In this document: positions 44,384-53,537 of the stretch, piece after piece
Position numbering within the stretch: the stretch's first letter is position 1
Layout: each line of letters starts with the position of its first letter
Source of the DNA: Paenibacillus montanisoli
GTDB lineage: Bacteria; Bacillota; Bacilli; Paenibacillales; Paenibacillaceae
NCBI RefSeq assembly: GCF_003268025.1
Contig: NZ_QLUW01000002.1
Span: forward strand, 930,001 to 994,000
Direction of reading: 5' to 3'
Length of the DNA: 64,000 nucleotides
Notes under the pieces: model-generated
What the model was told of the DNA's origin: nothing
The model's database searches: none
The model's input: the letters and a program-made list of their open reading frames with translations, nothing else
Translations under genes and position numbers: made by a program

Positions 44384-45103
44384 TTAGTTAGCCGTACCTG
44401 CAGCTTCGCCCTGCACCTTGACGTCGATCAGCTTCGGCGCCACGCTCCATCCTTGTTGAAGCACGCCTCTAACCGCTTGGATGACTGCATCCGGCGGGGC
44501 TTGTTCTGGCGCCTTTTCCTCGGCAGCCCCCCCAGCGGTACCCGGCGCTTCGTCAGGCTGGACGATGACCTCAACCGCATCGACCTCTTTGACCGCTTCC
44601 TCCGCCTCTTGGGCCGCCGAGCTTTCTTCGGCATGCTCCTCGCGCGGCGCCAGCGTGACCGTAACTCCTTCGATTTTGTCCGCTTGTCCGGCCTGATTCA
44701 GGCCAAGCTTGACTTGGACCGCCGCAACTTGCAAACCCGTGCTCTGCGCGATGCCGTCTTTCATCGACTCGGCGAGCTTCTGCTCCGTGAGCGCCGCTGC
44801 AGCCGACTGCTGCTTTCGCTGCATGTCCTTTGCCTGCTGCTGGATATCTTCAATCGTCGGCATATGGAACTGCATGGCTGCGCCGCCTTTGACCCAGCTC
44901 TCCACCTGCTGATCCAGCCGCGCATTAAAGTCGCCTTGCAGCAGCCTGATAATCGGCGTCAGTATCGTCAGCAGGATGATCAAGCCCGCAACCAGCCTGA
45001 CGTAGCGCTGCATCGCCTTGTTCGGCAGCAGCAGATCGATAAAGCCCGCCAGCAGCACCACCGCGATAATTTGCTGCAGCCAAACCGCAAGCCAGGTCAT
45101 CAT
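44384..45103 (-). CDS. spoIIIAF: Stage III sporulation protein AF
   Basis: 239 residues (206 in B. subtilis). Two N-terminal membrane helices (~5-25 and ~33-53), then a soluble domain with an extended acidic insert (~165-205) that accounts for the extra length, ending GVLQQGWSVAPKLIDVKVQ. Part of the SpoIIIA channel. ATG 45103 (or the next codon) with GGTGG upstream. Confidence 0.93.
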   Translation of the reverse strand: MMTWLAVWLQQIIAVVLLAGFIDLLLPNKAMQRYVRLVAGLIILLTILTPIIRLLQGDFNARLDQQVESWVKGGAAMQFHMPTIEDIQQQAKDMQRKQQSAAAALTEQKLAESMKDGIAQSTGLQVAAVQVKLGLNQAGQADKIEGVTVTLAPREEHAEESSAAQEAEEAVKEVDAVEVIVQPDEAPGTAGGAAEEKAPEQAPPDAVIQAVRGVLQQGWSVAPKLIDVKVQGEAAGTAN

Positions 45104-45131
45104 GTTCGAATTCCACCGCCTAACGTTACGT

Positions 45132-46388
45132 TTACCGCATCATGATTGCGGCGTTCCCGGCTGTGAGGATGATCGTGATGGCCAGGAAGAACATCAGTCC
45201 GACCGCCGCAAGCGCGCCGAAGACATAGATGAGCGTTTTGCCGATCGTCTGCAGACAGCTGACGATCGGACTGTCGCCGAGCGGCTGCATGATGGCTGCG
45301 GCAACGTTGTAGATCAGGGCGAGCGTAATGATTTTGATGGCCGGAAACGCGCATAGAAACAAGATGATCACGACTCCTGCGAGGCCGATGGCGTTCTTCA
45401 TGAGCAGCGATGCCGACATCACCGTATCCGCCGCATCCGAGAAGGTTCGTCCGATGACGGGGACAAAGTTGCCCGTAACGAATTTCGCCGTTCGCATCGT
45501 GACGCCGTCGGTGACCGAGCTGGTCGCCCCCTGCACCGAAATCACGCCCAGAAACACCGTCAGCATGATGCCCATTACGCCGACGCTGAAATTGCGGAGC
45601 ACGTTGGCAAGCTGCGTCACCTTGAACTTATCCGAAATCGCGCTCGCGATATGAAGCACCGCCGAGAAGAAGAGCAGCGGAAACACGAAGGTGTAAATGA
45701 CCGTTCCCACTGCGTTAATCATGAAAATAATGAGCGGGTGCAGCACCGTTACGGTCACGACATTGCCCATCGTAGCAAGCAATGTCAGCAGCAGCGGTAC
45801 CATCGCGAGCATGAATTGGATCATTCCGGTAATGGCATCCTTCGCATACCCGATAGCGACGTTAAAGCTGTTGACCGCCAGCACGATCATGACCATGTAC
45901 GTGATGCTGTATGCGACCTTGCTGACCGTATTGCGCTCGAAGGCGGTTTGCATCGTTTCCAGCATCATGCTGAACACCGTCAGGATGACGATCGTAACCA
46001 GCAGCTTGCCGTTATACAACACCTCATGCAGCACGTACTTGAGAAGCCCCGCCAGCACCGTCGTCAGCTTCAAGCCTTCGCCGCCCGGCATGATCATCTC
46101 CGCGAAGCTCGGCACCCGGCTGTCCGGGAAGAAGCCGCCGTATTCGGTCATCAGCTTGTTCCAGTAATTCTCGACCGCCTCGGTGTTCATCCCTTTCAGC
46201 TGCTCGTCCGCCAAATTCTTGTTGACGGACGCCGCATCCTCGCTCCCAGCCGGACTTTCGGCCGAGGGAGCGGCATGCCCGCTGTCTTGCGTGTCCGCCG
46301 CATTGGCGGCGATCGGCAGCATCGTCAGCAGCCCAAGCAAGATTACTGCTTGCAGCACCGCAAGGCGTATGGTCCAATGCCGCCGCAT
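45132..46388 (-). CDS. spoIIIAE: Stage III sporulation protein AE
   Basis: 418 residues (399 in B. subtilis). Cleavable signal peptide ~1-31 (ANAA), a soluble segment, then about eight membrane helices from ~110 to the end. Probable export-gate-like channel subunit of the SpoIIIA complex. ATG 46388 behind GGGAG. Follows spoIIIAD by 6 nt. Confidence 0.95.
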   Translation of the reverse strand: MRRHWTIRLAVLQAVILLGLLTMLPIAANAADTQDSGHAAPSAESPAGSEDAASVNKNLADEQLKGMNTEAVENYWNKLMTEYGGFFPDSRVPSFAEMIMPGGEGLKLTTVLAGLLKYVLHEVLYNGKLLVTIVILTVFSMMLETMQTAFERNTVSKVAYSITYMVMIVLAVNSFNVAIGYAKDAITGMIQFMLAMVPLLLTLLATMGNVVTVTVLHPLIIFMINAVGTVIYTFVFPLLFFSAVLHIASAISDKFKVTQLANVLRNFSVGVMGIMLTVFLGVISVQGATSSVTDGVTMRTAKFVTGNFVPVIGRTFSDAADTVMSASLLMKNAIGLAGVVIILFLCAFPAIKIITLALIYNVAAAIMQPLGDSPIVSCLQTIGKTLIYVFGALAAVGLMFFLAITIILTAGNAAIMMR

Positions 46389-46394
46389 AATGCT

Positions 46395-46790
46395 TCAACT
46401 CCCTACCGGCAGAAGGCCGAGTACTGTTTCGACGATGACGCTGATGATGGGGACGGCCAGCACGAGAATGAGGATTTTGCCCGCGAACTCGATCTTGGAG
46501 GCGATGCTTTCCTGTCCGGCGTCCCGCACGATCTGCGAACCGAACTCCGCGATGTAGGCGATCCCGATGATCTTCAAAATCGTCTTCAGGTAGATGGACG
46601 GGATGCCCGATCGGTCAGCCAGCTGCTCCAGCACCGTGATGACCGCTTCGATTTTGCCGATAATGAATAAGAAAATGAACAGTCCCGTAAACGCAGCCAG
46701 CAGAAATGCGAACATCGGCTTCTGTTCGCGTACGACGAGAACGAGCACCGTCGCGACCAGCCCCAGCCCGACGATTTGGATGATTTCCAT
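46395..46790 (-). CDS. spoIIIAD: Stage III sporulation protein AD
   Basis: 131 residues (133 in B. subtilis), four hydrophobic segments; conserved TILKIIGIAYIAEFGSQIVRDAGQ stretch at ~70-93. Membrane subunit related to FliQ-like export proteins. ATG 46790; GGGTGAACG upstream serves as ribosome site. Confidence 0.95.
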   Translation of the reverse strand: MEIIQIVGLGLVATVLVLVVREQKPMFAFLLAAFTGLFIFLFIIGKIEAVITVLEQLADRSGIPSIYLKTILKIIGIAYIAEFGSQIVRDAGQESIASKIEFAGKILILVLAVPIISVIVETVLGLLPVGS

Positions 46791-46825
46791 GTTCGTTCAC
46801 CCGCCTTGCCTATGCCTGAATAGCG

Positions 46826-47029
46826 TCATTGGAACAGGAATATCGTCTTGATCTCTTGAAACAAGTCGTTGAGGAGGCTAACGACCATAAACAGGACGAC
46901 GACAAAGCCGATCAGCGTCACCCAATGCGCCATATCTTCCTTGCCCATCTGCTTGAGAACGGTGTGTATCATTGCAACTACGATGCCGATTCCGGCAATT
47001 TGAAATATGGCGCTGACATCAATGTTCAT
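46826..47029 (-). CDS. spoIIIAC: Stage III sporulation protein AC
   Basis: 67 residues (68 in B. subtilis), two membrane helices (~7-25 and ~37-58) with the loop KQMGKEDMAHWV. Small subunit of the SpoIIIA channel, sequence-related to SpoIIIAD. ATG 47029; GGGGTG upstream. Confidence 0.95.
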   Translation of the reverse strand: MNIDVSAIFQIAGIGIVVAMIHTVLKQMGKEDMAHWVTLIGFVVVLFMVVSLLNDLFQEIKTIFLFQ

Positions 47030-47044
47030 TGTTCCGGCACCCCG

Positions 47045-47563
47045 CTAAAGAATCAAAATGACGACTAGCGCCGCCGTGAGAACGCCGAGGCTTTTCCACA
47101 TTTTCGAAAACCGCGCGCTATCGGCCCGTGCCGCTTCCTCCTCGGTCTGCAATTGCTGCATCGCGAGCCTCAGATGCTTGATTTGATCGTCCCGATCGCT
47201 AATCCCAAGCGCGGATCCGAGACGAACCAGCGCCGCTTGCTCCGGCTGCCGCATGGCCGTGAGCGGCCAATATGCCTGCACCGCGCCTTCCCAGCATTCG
47301 CGGAAGGTTAGCTCGCCGGCTTGCTCGAGGCGCCGGTTCACATCCCGCAGCAGCGCTGTCACCGGCTCCGGCAGGTAAGCCGCGCAGCGGCTGATGGCCT
47401 CGGGAAGCGGCGTGTAGCCATAGCCGATTTCCGTTTCGAGCCGCTGCAGCGCATGGATGAGCTGCCGGATCTGATTCGGCCTGGCGGCGTAACGGGAAGC
47501 TTGCAGCAGGCCGATCATGGTGCCGGCGAACAAGATTAACGAAGCGCCGATAAGCTCAACCAT
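47045..47563 (-). CDS. spoIIIAB: Stage III sporulation protein AB
   Basis: 172 residues (171 in B. subtilis). N-terminal and C-terminal membrane helices (~4-22 and ~155-172) flank a helical cytoplasmic domain with RQLIHALQRLETEIGYGYTPLPEA, related to GspF-type assembly proteins. ATG 47563 (GGGAGG upstream) overlaps spoIIIAA by 8 nt. Confidence 0.95.
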   Translation of the reverse strand: MVELIGASLILFAGTMIGLLQASRYAARPNQIRQLIHALQRLETEIGYGYTPLPEAISRCAAYLPEPVTALLRDVNRRLEQAGELTFRECWEGAVQAYWPLTAMRQPEQAALVRLGSALGISDRDDQIKHLRLAMQQLQTEEEAARADSARFSKMWKSLGVLTAALVVILIL

Positions 47564-48566
47564 AGCCTCCGCCTCCCTTCCAAGCTGTCGGCTCCCTAGC
47601 CGCCGGAGCCCGTCCGGCCGCAGCAGCCGGCAGTACCCTGCTCAGCAGGCTGCCCCCGTTTCGCCTTAGCTCCACGCACTGCTGGAACGCTCCGGCAGCC
47701 AGCAGTCTTCCGAGTACAGGCCGCCCGCGCGCGTCCTCGAGGTCCTTGGCATGTGCCGTCGCGATGACCGTCACCCCCGCATGGCTGGCGTCGAGAATGG
47801 CGTCGCCGTCTTCCTCGCGGCCGATTTCGTCGACAATCATAATTTCCGGCGACATCGAGCGAAGCATCATCATCATCCCTTCCGCTTTCGGGCAGGCATC
47901 CATCACGTCGGTGCGCGGGCCGACGTTGAAAGTCGGCACGCCCCGGATACAAGCCGCGATTTCCGAGCGTTCGTCCACGATGCCGACCTTCCGGCCGGGC
48001 CAGTCCGCCGCGCCCGGATGCCCCCAGGCACCGCTGCTGACCGCGCGCGCAAGATCCCGGACCAGCGTCGTTTTGCCCTGCTGAGGCGGCGCTAGAATCA
48101 GTGCCGATTGCAAGGTCCGCCGCTGATGGTCTAGCAGCTTCGGCAGCAGGGCGTTAGCGGCTCCGACGACTTCGCGAGCAATCCGCACGTTGAAGGCCGC
48201 GATATCGCGTATCCCGCGGACTTGTCCTTGATCAAGCACGGTTCGGCCGGCCAGTCCGATCCGATGGCCGCCGGCCACCGTAATATAGCCGCGCCGCAGC
48301 TCCTCCTCCATCGCATAGAGCGAATGGTTCGTGACTCTCTCGAGCAGCTTGCGGCAGGTTTCCGAAGACGGCTTGTACGCTTCCTCCGGCTTCGGCAGCA
48401 GCGCGCCGGACGGGGAAACGAACCAGAAGGCTAGTCCCGTGCTGATTTCAAGCGGCCTGTTCTCCCGGATCCGGATTTCCTCTACCGCATCCTTCAGCCG
48501 CTCCGGCATTCGTCCGAGCACCTCCGACAGCTCGGAGGGCAGCAAATGCTGAACTCGTTTTAGCAT
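47556..48566 (-). CDS. spoIIIAA: Stage III sporulation protein AA (ATPase)
   Basis: 336 residues (307 in B. subtilis). RecA-type secretion ATPase: Walker A APPQQGKTT at 159-167, Walker B IMIVDEIG near 255-262, and sensor-like TAHAK. Energises the mother-cell SpoIIIA channel that supports the engulfed forespore. ATG 48566 has GGGAGGG upstream; the longer upstream frame lacks support and crosses the promoter. The C-terminal ~25 residues (Ala/Pro/Gly-rich) are extra relative to B. subtilis. Confidence 0.96.
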   Translation of the reverse strand: MLKRVQHLLPSELSEVLGRMPERLKDAVEEIRIRENRPLEISTGLAFWFVSPSGALLPKPEEAYKPSSETCRKLLERVTNHSLYAMEEELRRGYITVAGGHRIGLAGRTVLDQGQVRGIRDIAAFNVRIAREVVGAANALLPKLLDHQRRTLQSALILAPPQQGKTTLVRDLARAVSSGAWGHPGAADWPGRKVGIVDERSEIAACIRGVPTFNVGPRTDVMDACPKAEGMMMMLRSMSPEIMIVDEIGREEDGDAILDASHAGVTVIATAHAKDLEDARGRPVLGRLLAAGAFQQCVELRRNGGSLLSRVLPAAAAGRAPAAREPTAWKGGGGYG

Positions 48567-48628
48567 CCGGCATCCCTCCCGGCTTCCGATAGATTGATAG
48601 AGTGACTGATTGTCCATCTTTGTATCCC

Positions 48629-48657
48629 ATTCTATTCTGCCCGGCCGCGTAATATGA
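48629..48657 (-). promoter_or_regulatory. Putative sigma-E promoter of spoIIIA
   Basis: TCATATT (48657-48651), 14-nt spacer, AATAGAAT (48636-48629). The -35 matches KMATATT fully; the -10 keeps six of eight positions of CATACAHT. 63 nt upstream of spoIIIAA, and spoIIIA is sigma-E controlled in B. subtilis. Confidence 0.6.
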
Positions 48658-48693
48658 CTAGATTCCAAGTGTCCGTGCATGGCGAAGAGAGCT

Positions 48694-48960
48694 TTACTTC
48701 TTGAGCACGCCGATCAGAATGCAGGCGACGCCGCAGACGACCCAAAGCATCTTGCCGAACGACAATTTATCCGAAAGGCCGACGAGACCGATCATGGTCG
48801 TTGAAATAAGCACGAAAGGGCCGACGAGGGCAAGCGACGAATTGACGATGAGCGCCTTGTCGATTTGATTCAACCGCAGCATCAGGAGTGCCGCCATAAT
48901 CTCCAGCGAACCGGAGAACATGCGGATCGAAGCCATGCTAAGCACGATTTTGTTGAGCAT
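48694..48960 (-). CDS. yqhV: DUF2619 membrane protein (YqhV)
   Basis: 88 residues with three hydrophobic segments (~5-28, ~37-58, ~66-86). Function unknown; position immediately upstream of spoIIIAA and size match YqhV (93 aa). ATG 48960 has AGAGGTG upstream; the frame continues 60 codons 5' but without a ribosome site. Confidence 0.85.
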   Translation of the reverse strand: MLNKIVLSMASIRMFSGSLEIMAALLMLRLNQIDKALIVNSSLALVGPFVLISTTMIGLVGLSDKLSFGKMLWVVCGVACILIGVLKK

Positions 48961-49262
48961 CTCTATCACCTCTTTCCCTAGCGAATCGGTAACGATGCAT
49001 GCCTGCGTTGCTAGATACCCGGCTCTCTTACAGCTTATGCGGGCCTGTCTCTCTTTCATTCTCATTAATTCGGCTTGAGCTCGGAGCACGAAAAACACTC
49101 CGCACACGCCTAGTTCCCTCTGCATATATTGCTGGGGCAAGACGAAACGGCTTTGCCGTCATTCGACTTGAAAAACGTGTTATGCGGTGAACATACAGAA
49201 ATGCATACGTCATAAGCCGGTACATTCTGTATGGTTATAAGAAACGATTGCGAGGAGATATC
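48961..49262 (+). other. Divergent region between yqhV and comA with an inverted repeat
   Basis: 302 nt without a gene. Near the comA end CATACAGAAATG (49192-49203) and CATTCTGTATG (49223-49233) form an inverted repeat with one bulged A, 30-40 nt before the comA ribosome site. A short ACGGC-ttt-GCCGT hairpin lies at 49146-49158. I could not place a convincing promoter of any sigma class. Confidence 0.5.
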
Positions 49263-50120
49263 ATGAGAGCTATTCCCCAGGCGGCATGGCCCGCGGCTTT
49301 GAATGATCCAAGCGGCCAGCGCGACATGTCCAGCCGTCCTGAATTCGGCCAGAACGCGCACCGGATAACCGGACGCGGCAAAACGATGGTCATCGACAAA
49401 GGACTCGGCCGGCACGCGTTCTCCGATTTGCTTGAAACCGCTGGCGGCTATATCGACTGCATCAAGCTAGGCTTCGGTACGGCACCGCTCTATCCGACCG
49501 ATTTGCTGCTCAGCAAAATCGAATTGGCCAAACGCTGCGGACTGTTGATTATGCCCGGAGGCACCTTGCTCGAGGCTGCGGTTCAACAAGATGTCGTGCC
49601 CGCCTTTTTCCATACCGCATGCAGGCTTGGATTTAATGGGGTTGAAGTGTCGGACGGCACGATCGAGCTGAGCCGCAAACGCCGTACCGAGCTGATTCAG
49701 GAGGGCATCAAGCATGGACTGCAGGTCGTGACCGAATACGGCAAGAAGCTGTCCGGTTCGCTTGTAGACATCAAGGAATTGGTTGCCACCGCTGAAGCCG
49801 ACTGGCAGTCGGGCGCGCAAATGGTGACGATCGAAGCAAGGGAATCCGGCACGGATGTCGGCCTGTTCGACCGGAACGGCGAGTGCCCGCGGAGCGTGCT
49901 GGAAGCCGTTAGCCATTCGCTTGGCGATATCTCCCGCATCATGTGGGAAACGCCGCTGAAGTCACAGCAAGTGCTGCTCCTGCAAACATTCGGGGCGGAA
50001 GTGAACCTTGGCAACATACAGCCTGCGGAAGCGCTGGCGCTTGAGACGATGAGGCGAGGCCTCCGTTCGGATACTTTTCAATTCGGCGCCCGCGTTGAGC
50101 CTTTTATGTATATGATTTAA
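49263..50120 (+). CDS. comA: Phosphosulfolactate synthase (ComA/YitD family)
   Basis: 285 residues. Adds sulfite to phosphoenolpyruvate giving (R)-phosphosulfolactate. TIM-barrel family landmarks: TMVIDKGLG (~41-49), DCIKLGFGTAPLYP (~64-77), GFNGVEVSDGTIELS (~124-138), VTEYGKK (~156-162), MVTIEARESG (~187-196). ATG 49263 has GAGGAG 5 nt upstream; an N-terminal stretch of about 40 residues precedes the barrel. In Bacillus spores sulfolactate is a major solute, so a sporulation role is likely. Not to be confused with the competence ComA regulator. Confidence 0.9.
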   Translation: MRAIPQAAWPAALNDPSGQRDMSSRPEFGQNAHRITGRGKTMVIDKGLGRHAFSDLLETAGGYIDCIKLGFGTAPLYPTDLLLSKIELAKRCGLLIMPGGTLLEAAVQQDVVPAFFHTACRLGFNGVEVSDGTIELSRKRRTELIQEGIKHGLQVVTEYGKKLSGSLVDIKELVATAEADWQSGAQMVTIEARESGTDVGLFDRNGECPRSVLEAVSHSLGDISRIMWETPLKSQQVLLLQTFGAEVNLGNIQPAEALALETMRRGLRSDTFQFGARVEPFMYMI

Positions 50121-50157
50121 TGAAGCTGGCAGCAGCGGGAAGGAAGTTGTTTGTGGT

Positions 50158-50868
50158 ATGCATATCGAAGTAATTTCCAACGTCAACGAGGCGCAGGCCG
50201 AGCGGTTCGTTCATCGGACCGCCATTGTCATTGACGTGCTGCGCGCTACAAGTACGATCGTCGCGGCGTTGGAAGCCGGGGCCGCCGGCATACTTCCCGT
50301 CGAAACCGTCCTCGAAGCCAGAGCGCTGCAAGGCAGCGGCAATCTGATCGCAGGCGAGCGGTTCTGCCGGAAGATTCCCGGCTTCGATCTTGGAAACTCG
50401 CCGGATGAATTCTCTACTATCCCTGTTCAGGGCCGCCGAATCGTGCTGACGACAACGAACGGGACGCGTGCAATCCATAAAGCAATGCGCGCCGAAAATG
50501 TGCTGGCCGGTTCGATCAACAATGCGGCCGCCTGCGCCCGGGCCGCGCTCGACCTGCGTCGCGATATCGTGCTGCTCTGCGCGGGAAGCCATGACGAATT
50601 CGCTCTGGAAGATGGCTTATGCGCCGGCTTGCTTATCAGCGAGCTGCAATTGCTTTGCCCTGCCCCTATAGAGATGAACGATATCGGCTCGGCGATGCTG
50701 GGACTTTATAAGAGCACAAGCGGAAGCGTGCAAGAGCTTGTGTTTGCCAGCGCTACGGGCAAACGATTGTGCAAGAACGGGAGCAACCGGGATGTGGAAC
50801 GGTGCAGCAAGGTGAATATCAGCGGAATCGTGCCGCGGATGCAGGGGGATATGCTCGTACAAAACTGA
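50158..50868 (+). CDS. comB: 2-phosphosulfolactate phosphatase (ComB/YitC family)
   Basis: 236 residues. Removes phosphate from phosphosulfolactate to give sulfolactate. Family segments [19 protein letters not shown] (~24-42), [18 protein letters not shown] (~66-83), [10 protein letters not shown] (~98-107) and [17 protein letters not shown] (~140-156). Follows comA by 37 nt and forms a two-gene sulfolactate unit. ATG 50158; the AAGGAAG site is rather far upstream. Confidence 0.9.
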   Translation: MHIEVISNVNEAQAERFVHRTAIVIDVLRATSTIVAALEAGAAGILPVETVLEARALQGSGNLIAGERFCRKIPGFDLGNSPDEFSTIPVQGRRIVLTTTNGTRAIHKAMRAENVLAGSINNAAACARAALDLRRDIVLLCAGSHDEFALEDGLCAGLLISELQLLCPAPIEMNDIGSAMLGLYKSTSGSVQELVFASATGKRLCKNGSNRDVERCSKVNISGIVPRMQGDMLVQN

Positions 50869-50962
50869 CATAACGGCTAGGCTTGTTCCATACAATGGAG
50901 TATGGCGCCCGCGCAAAAAAGGCGTGAAGGCGGTGACTAAAGGTTTGAAGGAGTCCACAAGC

Positions 50963-51424
50963 ATGAGCGGGGAAGTTATTCTTGTTCTATTAATCGTAAT
51001 CGGCTTAATCGGCCGTTCGCCGATTATTTCGACGGCGGCATGCGTGCTGCTTATTGTCAAGCTCGTCCATCTGGAACGGTTCCTGCCGACGATCGAGCGG
51101 CGCGGCCTGGAGCTCGGACTTCTGTTTCTGACCTTCAGCGTCCTCGTTCCTTTCGCATCGGAACGAATCGGCTCCAAGGACATGGTAAGCGTCATTACCT
51201 CTTGGCCCGGGATCTTGGCGTTAACCGGCGGCGCTATCGCTACCTACGTGAACGGCAAAGGGCTTGAGATGCTGAAGCTCGATCCCCAATTGATCGTTGG
51301 CCTCGTCGTCGGCTCGATTTTCGGCATCGTCTTCCTGAGGGGCATCCCGGTCGGACCGTTAATGGCGGCGGGCATTACGGCTATCCTCTTCAAGCTGTTC
51401 AGCTTCATCGCGGACCGCTTCTAA
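50963..51424 (+). CDS. DUF441 membrane protein (YtwI family)
   Basis: 153 residues, four to five membrane helices, close to the 154 of B. subtilis YtwI. Family segments: [20 protein letters not shown] (~14-33) and [19 protein letters not shown] near the end. Function unknown. ATG 50963 has AAGGAG 9 nt upstream; the upstream frame lacks support. Ends at a strong bidirectional terminator. Confidence 0.9.
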   Translation: MSGEVILVLLIVIGLIGRSPIISTAACVLLIVKLVHLERFLPTIERRGLELGLLFLTFSVLVPFASERIGSKDMVSVITSWPGILALTGGAIATYVNGKGLEMLKLDPQLIVGLVVGSIFGIVFLRGIPVGPLMAAGITAILFKLFSFIADRF

Positions 51425-51434
51425 GTATATACAG

Positions 51435-51477
51435 AAAAAAAGGACAGCAGCGCCAAGTTAGCGCTGCTGTCCTTTTT
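51435..51477. terminator. Bidirectional terminator between DUF441 and lysC
   Basis: AAAAAGGACAGCAGCGC (51437-51453) and its exact complement (51461-51477), 7-nt loop; T-runs on both strands. Serves the convergent DUF441 and lysC genes. Confidence 0.95.
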
Positions 51478-51485
51478 ACGATTTA

Positions 51486-52739
51486 TTAACGTCTGTCTTG
51501 CGGTCCGCCGACAAACGCTTGCTCAGCAGTATCCAAGCCGTATGCCGTATGAAGGGCACGGACAACCTCTTGGCAGTGGTCCGCGGAAATGACAACCGAC
51601 AAGCGGATTTCCGATGTCGTAACGAGCTTGATGCTGATGCCGAGCTCGTAGATGGCCGCGAACATTTTCGCCGCGACGCCCGGGTTGCTGACCATGCCTG
51701 CACCGACAATCGAAACCTTGACCAGGTTCACTTCGGACGTCACTTCACGGTAAGGCACTTCGCTGCGAATGCGTTCCACGACTGCGATGGCTTTATCTTT
51801 ATCGCTAAGAGACACGGTGAAAGCAAAGTCCGCTTTTCCGTCCTGCGTGCCGCTCTGTACGATGATATCGACGTCGATGCCGTTCGAAGCAAGCGCGCCG
51901 AACACCTGTGCCAGTACGCCCGGAATATCCTCGACTCCCAAAATGCTGAATCGTGCTACGTTTTTGTCATAGGCAATGCCGCGAACGACCATCCCTTGTT
52001 CCATGACCGCTTCCTCCTTCACACTCGTGCCTTCGTTTTGCGTAAAGCTAGAACGAACTACAAGACGTACGTTATAATTTTTGGCATATTCTACAGCGCG
52101 CGGATGAAGCACAGCCGCACCCAGATTCGCGAGCTCAAGCATTTCATCATAGGAAATTTCTTCCAATTTACGCGCGCACTTGACCACGCGTGGATCTGTC
52201 GAGTAAACGCCGTCGACATCCGTATAGATTTCGCAGACGTCGGCATTAATGGCAGCCGCCAATGCTACGGCCGTCGTATCGGAGCCGCCGCGGCCCAGTG
52301 TCGTGATTTCGCCTTCCGCCGTAGCGCCTTGGAAGCCTGCAACGATGACCGTGCAGCCGTTATCGAGCGCCGCGAAAATACGATCCGGCTTGATGTCCGA
52401 GATCCGCGCTTTCGCATGTACCGCTTCCGTTTGAATGCCAGCCTGCCAGCCCGTGAAGGACATGGCCTTATGCCCGATCGCGTCAATGGCCATCGAGAGC
52501 AGTGCAATCGATATTTGTTCGCCAACCGTCAGCAGCATATCCATTTCTCGTGCCGGCGGGTTCGCGTTCAACAGCTTGGATTGATCGATCAAATCGTCGG
52601 TTGTGTCTCCCATAGCGGAAACAACAACTACGACCTTATGTCCGGCTTCCTTATAATCGGCGATTCGTCTAGCAACCCGTTGCATCCGCTCTGGTGTGCC
52701 GACGGAGCTGCCGCCGAACTTCATTACTATCAACGACAC
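51486..52739 (-). CDS. lysC: Aspartate kinase
   Basis: 417 residues. First enzyme of the lysine/methionine/threonine pathway and of diaminopimelate supply. Kinase domain ~1-240 (MKFGGSSVG at ~6-14, TLGRGGSDTTAVALAAA, TDVDGVYSTDPR) and two ACT regulatory domains from ~265. The start is GTG 52739: AGGAG lies 11 nt upstream and the protein then begins MSLIVMKFGG, as in other aspartokinases; a GTG five codons earlier abuts the ribosome site. Single-gene unit. Confidence 0.96.
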   Translation of the reverse strand: MSLIVMKFGGSSVGTPERMQRVARRIADYKEAGHKVVVVVSAMGDTTDDLIDQSKLLNANPPAREMDMLLTVGEQISIALLSMAIDAIGHKAMSFTGWQAGIQTEAVHAKARISDIKPDRIFAALDNGCTVIVAGFQGATAEGEITTLGRGGSDTTAVALAAAINADVCEIYTDVDGVYSTDPRVVKCARKLEEISYDEMLELANLGAAVLHPRAVEYAKNYNVRLVVRSSFTQNEGTSVKEEAVMEQGMVVRGIAYDKNVARFSILGVEDIPGVLAQVFGALASNGIDVDIIVQSGTQDGKADFAFTVSLSDKDKAIAVVERIRSEVPYREVTSEVNLVKVSIVGAGMVSNPGVAAKMFAAIYELGISIKLVTTSEIRLSVVISADHCQEVVRALHTAYGLDTAEQAFVGGPQDRR

Positions 52740-52821
52740 TTGTGTGTTCACTCCTAACGAAGTACTCAGTGTAAAGTCTGTATAAAACAAGATTATAGCA
52801 TAAGAGCGTACATTTGAATAT

Positions 52822-52853
52822 AAAAAGCCGTCCGGCCCTGGTCCGAACGGCTT
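52822..52853 (-). terminator. Intrinsic terminator after efp
   Basis: AGCCGTCCGG pairs with CCGAACGGCT (plus 52826-52851, one bulge/mismatch); on the minus strand TTTTATAT follows. 22 nt after the efp stop. Confidence 0.85.
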
Positions 52854-52874
52854 CTTCATATCCTATGCAGGTGA

Positions 52875-53432
52875 CTACGCGCGGGAGATATATTTGCCGT
52901 CGCGCGTATCGATCAACAGGGAGTCGCCTTCGTTAATGAAGAGCGGAACTTGTACGTTCAGGCCAGTTTCAACCGTAGCGTTCTTCGTCGCGCCTTGCGC
53001 CGTATTGCCTTTAACGCCCGGCTCGGTTTCCGTTACTTTCAGGTCAACGCTGTTCGGCAGCTGAATGCCGATGATTTCGCCGTTGTAGCTGGAGATGTTA
53101 ACCGTCATGTTTTCTTTCAGGAAATTGATCTCCCATTCCAATTGCTTCTTATCCAGCGTGAATTGGTCGAAAGACTCGTTGTCCATGAAGGAGTACTCCG
53201 TGCCGGAATTGTACAGGTATTGAACCGCACGGTTCTCGATGTTCGCTCTGCCGATGTTCTCGCCGGCGCGGAACGTTCTTTCCACCGTGTTGCCGTTTCT
53301 GAGGTTTTTCAGCTTCGAACGAACGAAGGCTGCGCCTTTGCCCGGTTTAACGTGCTGGAAATCAAGCACGGTGAAAATATCGCCGTCCACCTCAACGGTT
53401 AGACCTGTTTTAAAATCGTTAACTGAAATCAC
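52875..53432 (-). CDS. efp: Elongation factor P
   Basis: 185 residues. Three OB-like domains; KOW-type N-domain with [12 protein letters not shown] and Lys32 at the tip, the residue that carries the 5-aminopentanol modification in B. subtilis. Relieves ribosome stalling at polyproline. C-terminal segment ends [25 protein letters not shown]. ATG 53432 has AGGAGG upstream. Preceded by a leader with two similar hairpins. Confidence 0.97.
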   Translation of the reverse strand: MISVNDFKTGLTVEVDGDIFTVLDFQHVKPGKGAAFVRSKLKNLRNGNTVERTFRAGENIGRANIENRAVQYLYNSGTEYSFMDNESFDQFTLDKKQLEWEINFLKENMTVNISSYNGEIIGIQLPNSVDLKVTETEPGVKGNTAQGATKNATVETGLNVQVPLFINEGDSLLIDTRDGKYISRA

Positions 53433-53453
53433 TGGTATTCCTCCTGTAATAGG

Positions 53454-53517
53454 GAGTTTGGCGGAGAGCCAAACTCTCTCCTTGATTGGTAAGTAGGTGT
53501 TTGACGGAGAGTCAAAC
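53454..53517 (-). repeat. Two tandem similar hairpins in the efp leader
   Basis: GAGTTTGGC-ggaga-GCCAAACTC (53454-53476) and GTTTGAC-ggaga-GTCAAAC (53499-53517) share loop and most of the stem; flanking CTCCTTG is repeated too. At one stem position the pair differs as G:C versus A:T, a compensated change. On the efp transcript the loop is UCUCC and each hairpin is preceded by AAGGAGA, which could pair with it. In the 105-nt gap between papQ and efp. Confidence 0.85.
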
Positions 53518-53537
53518 TTTCTCCTTGTTTATAAAGC

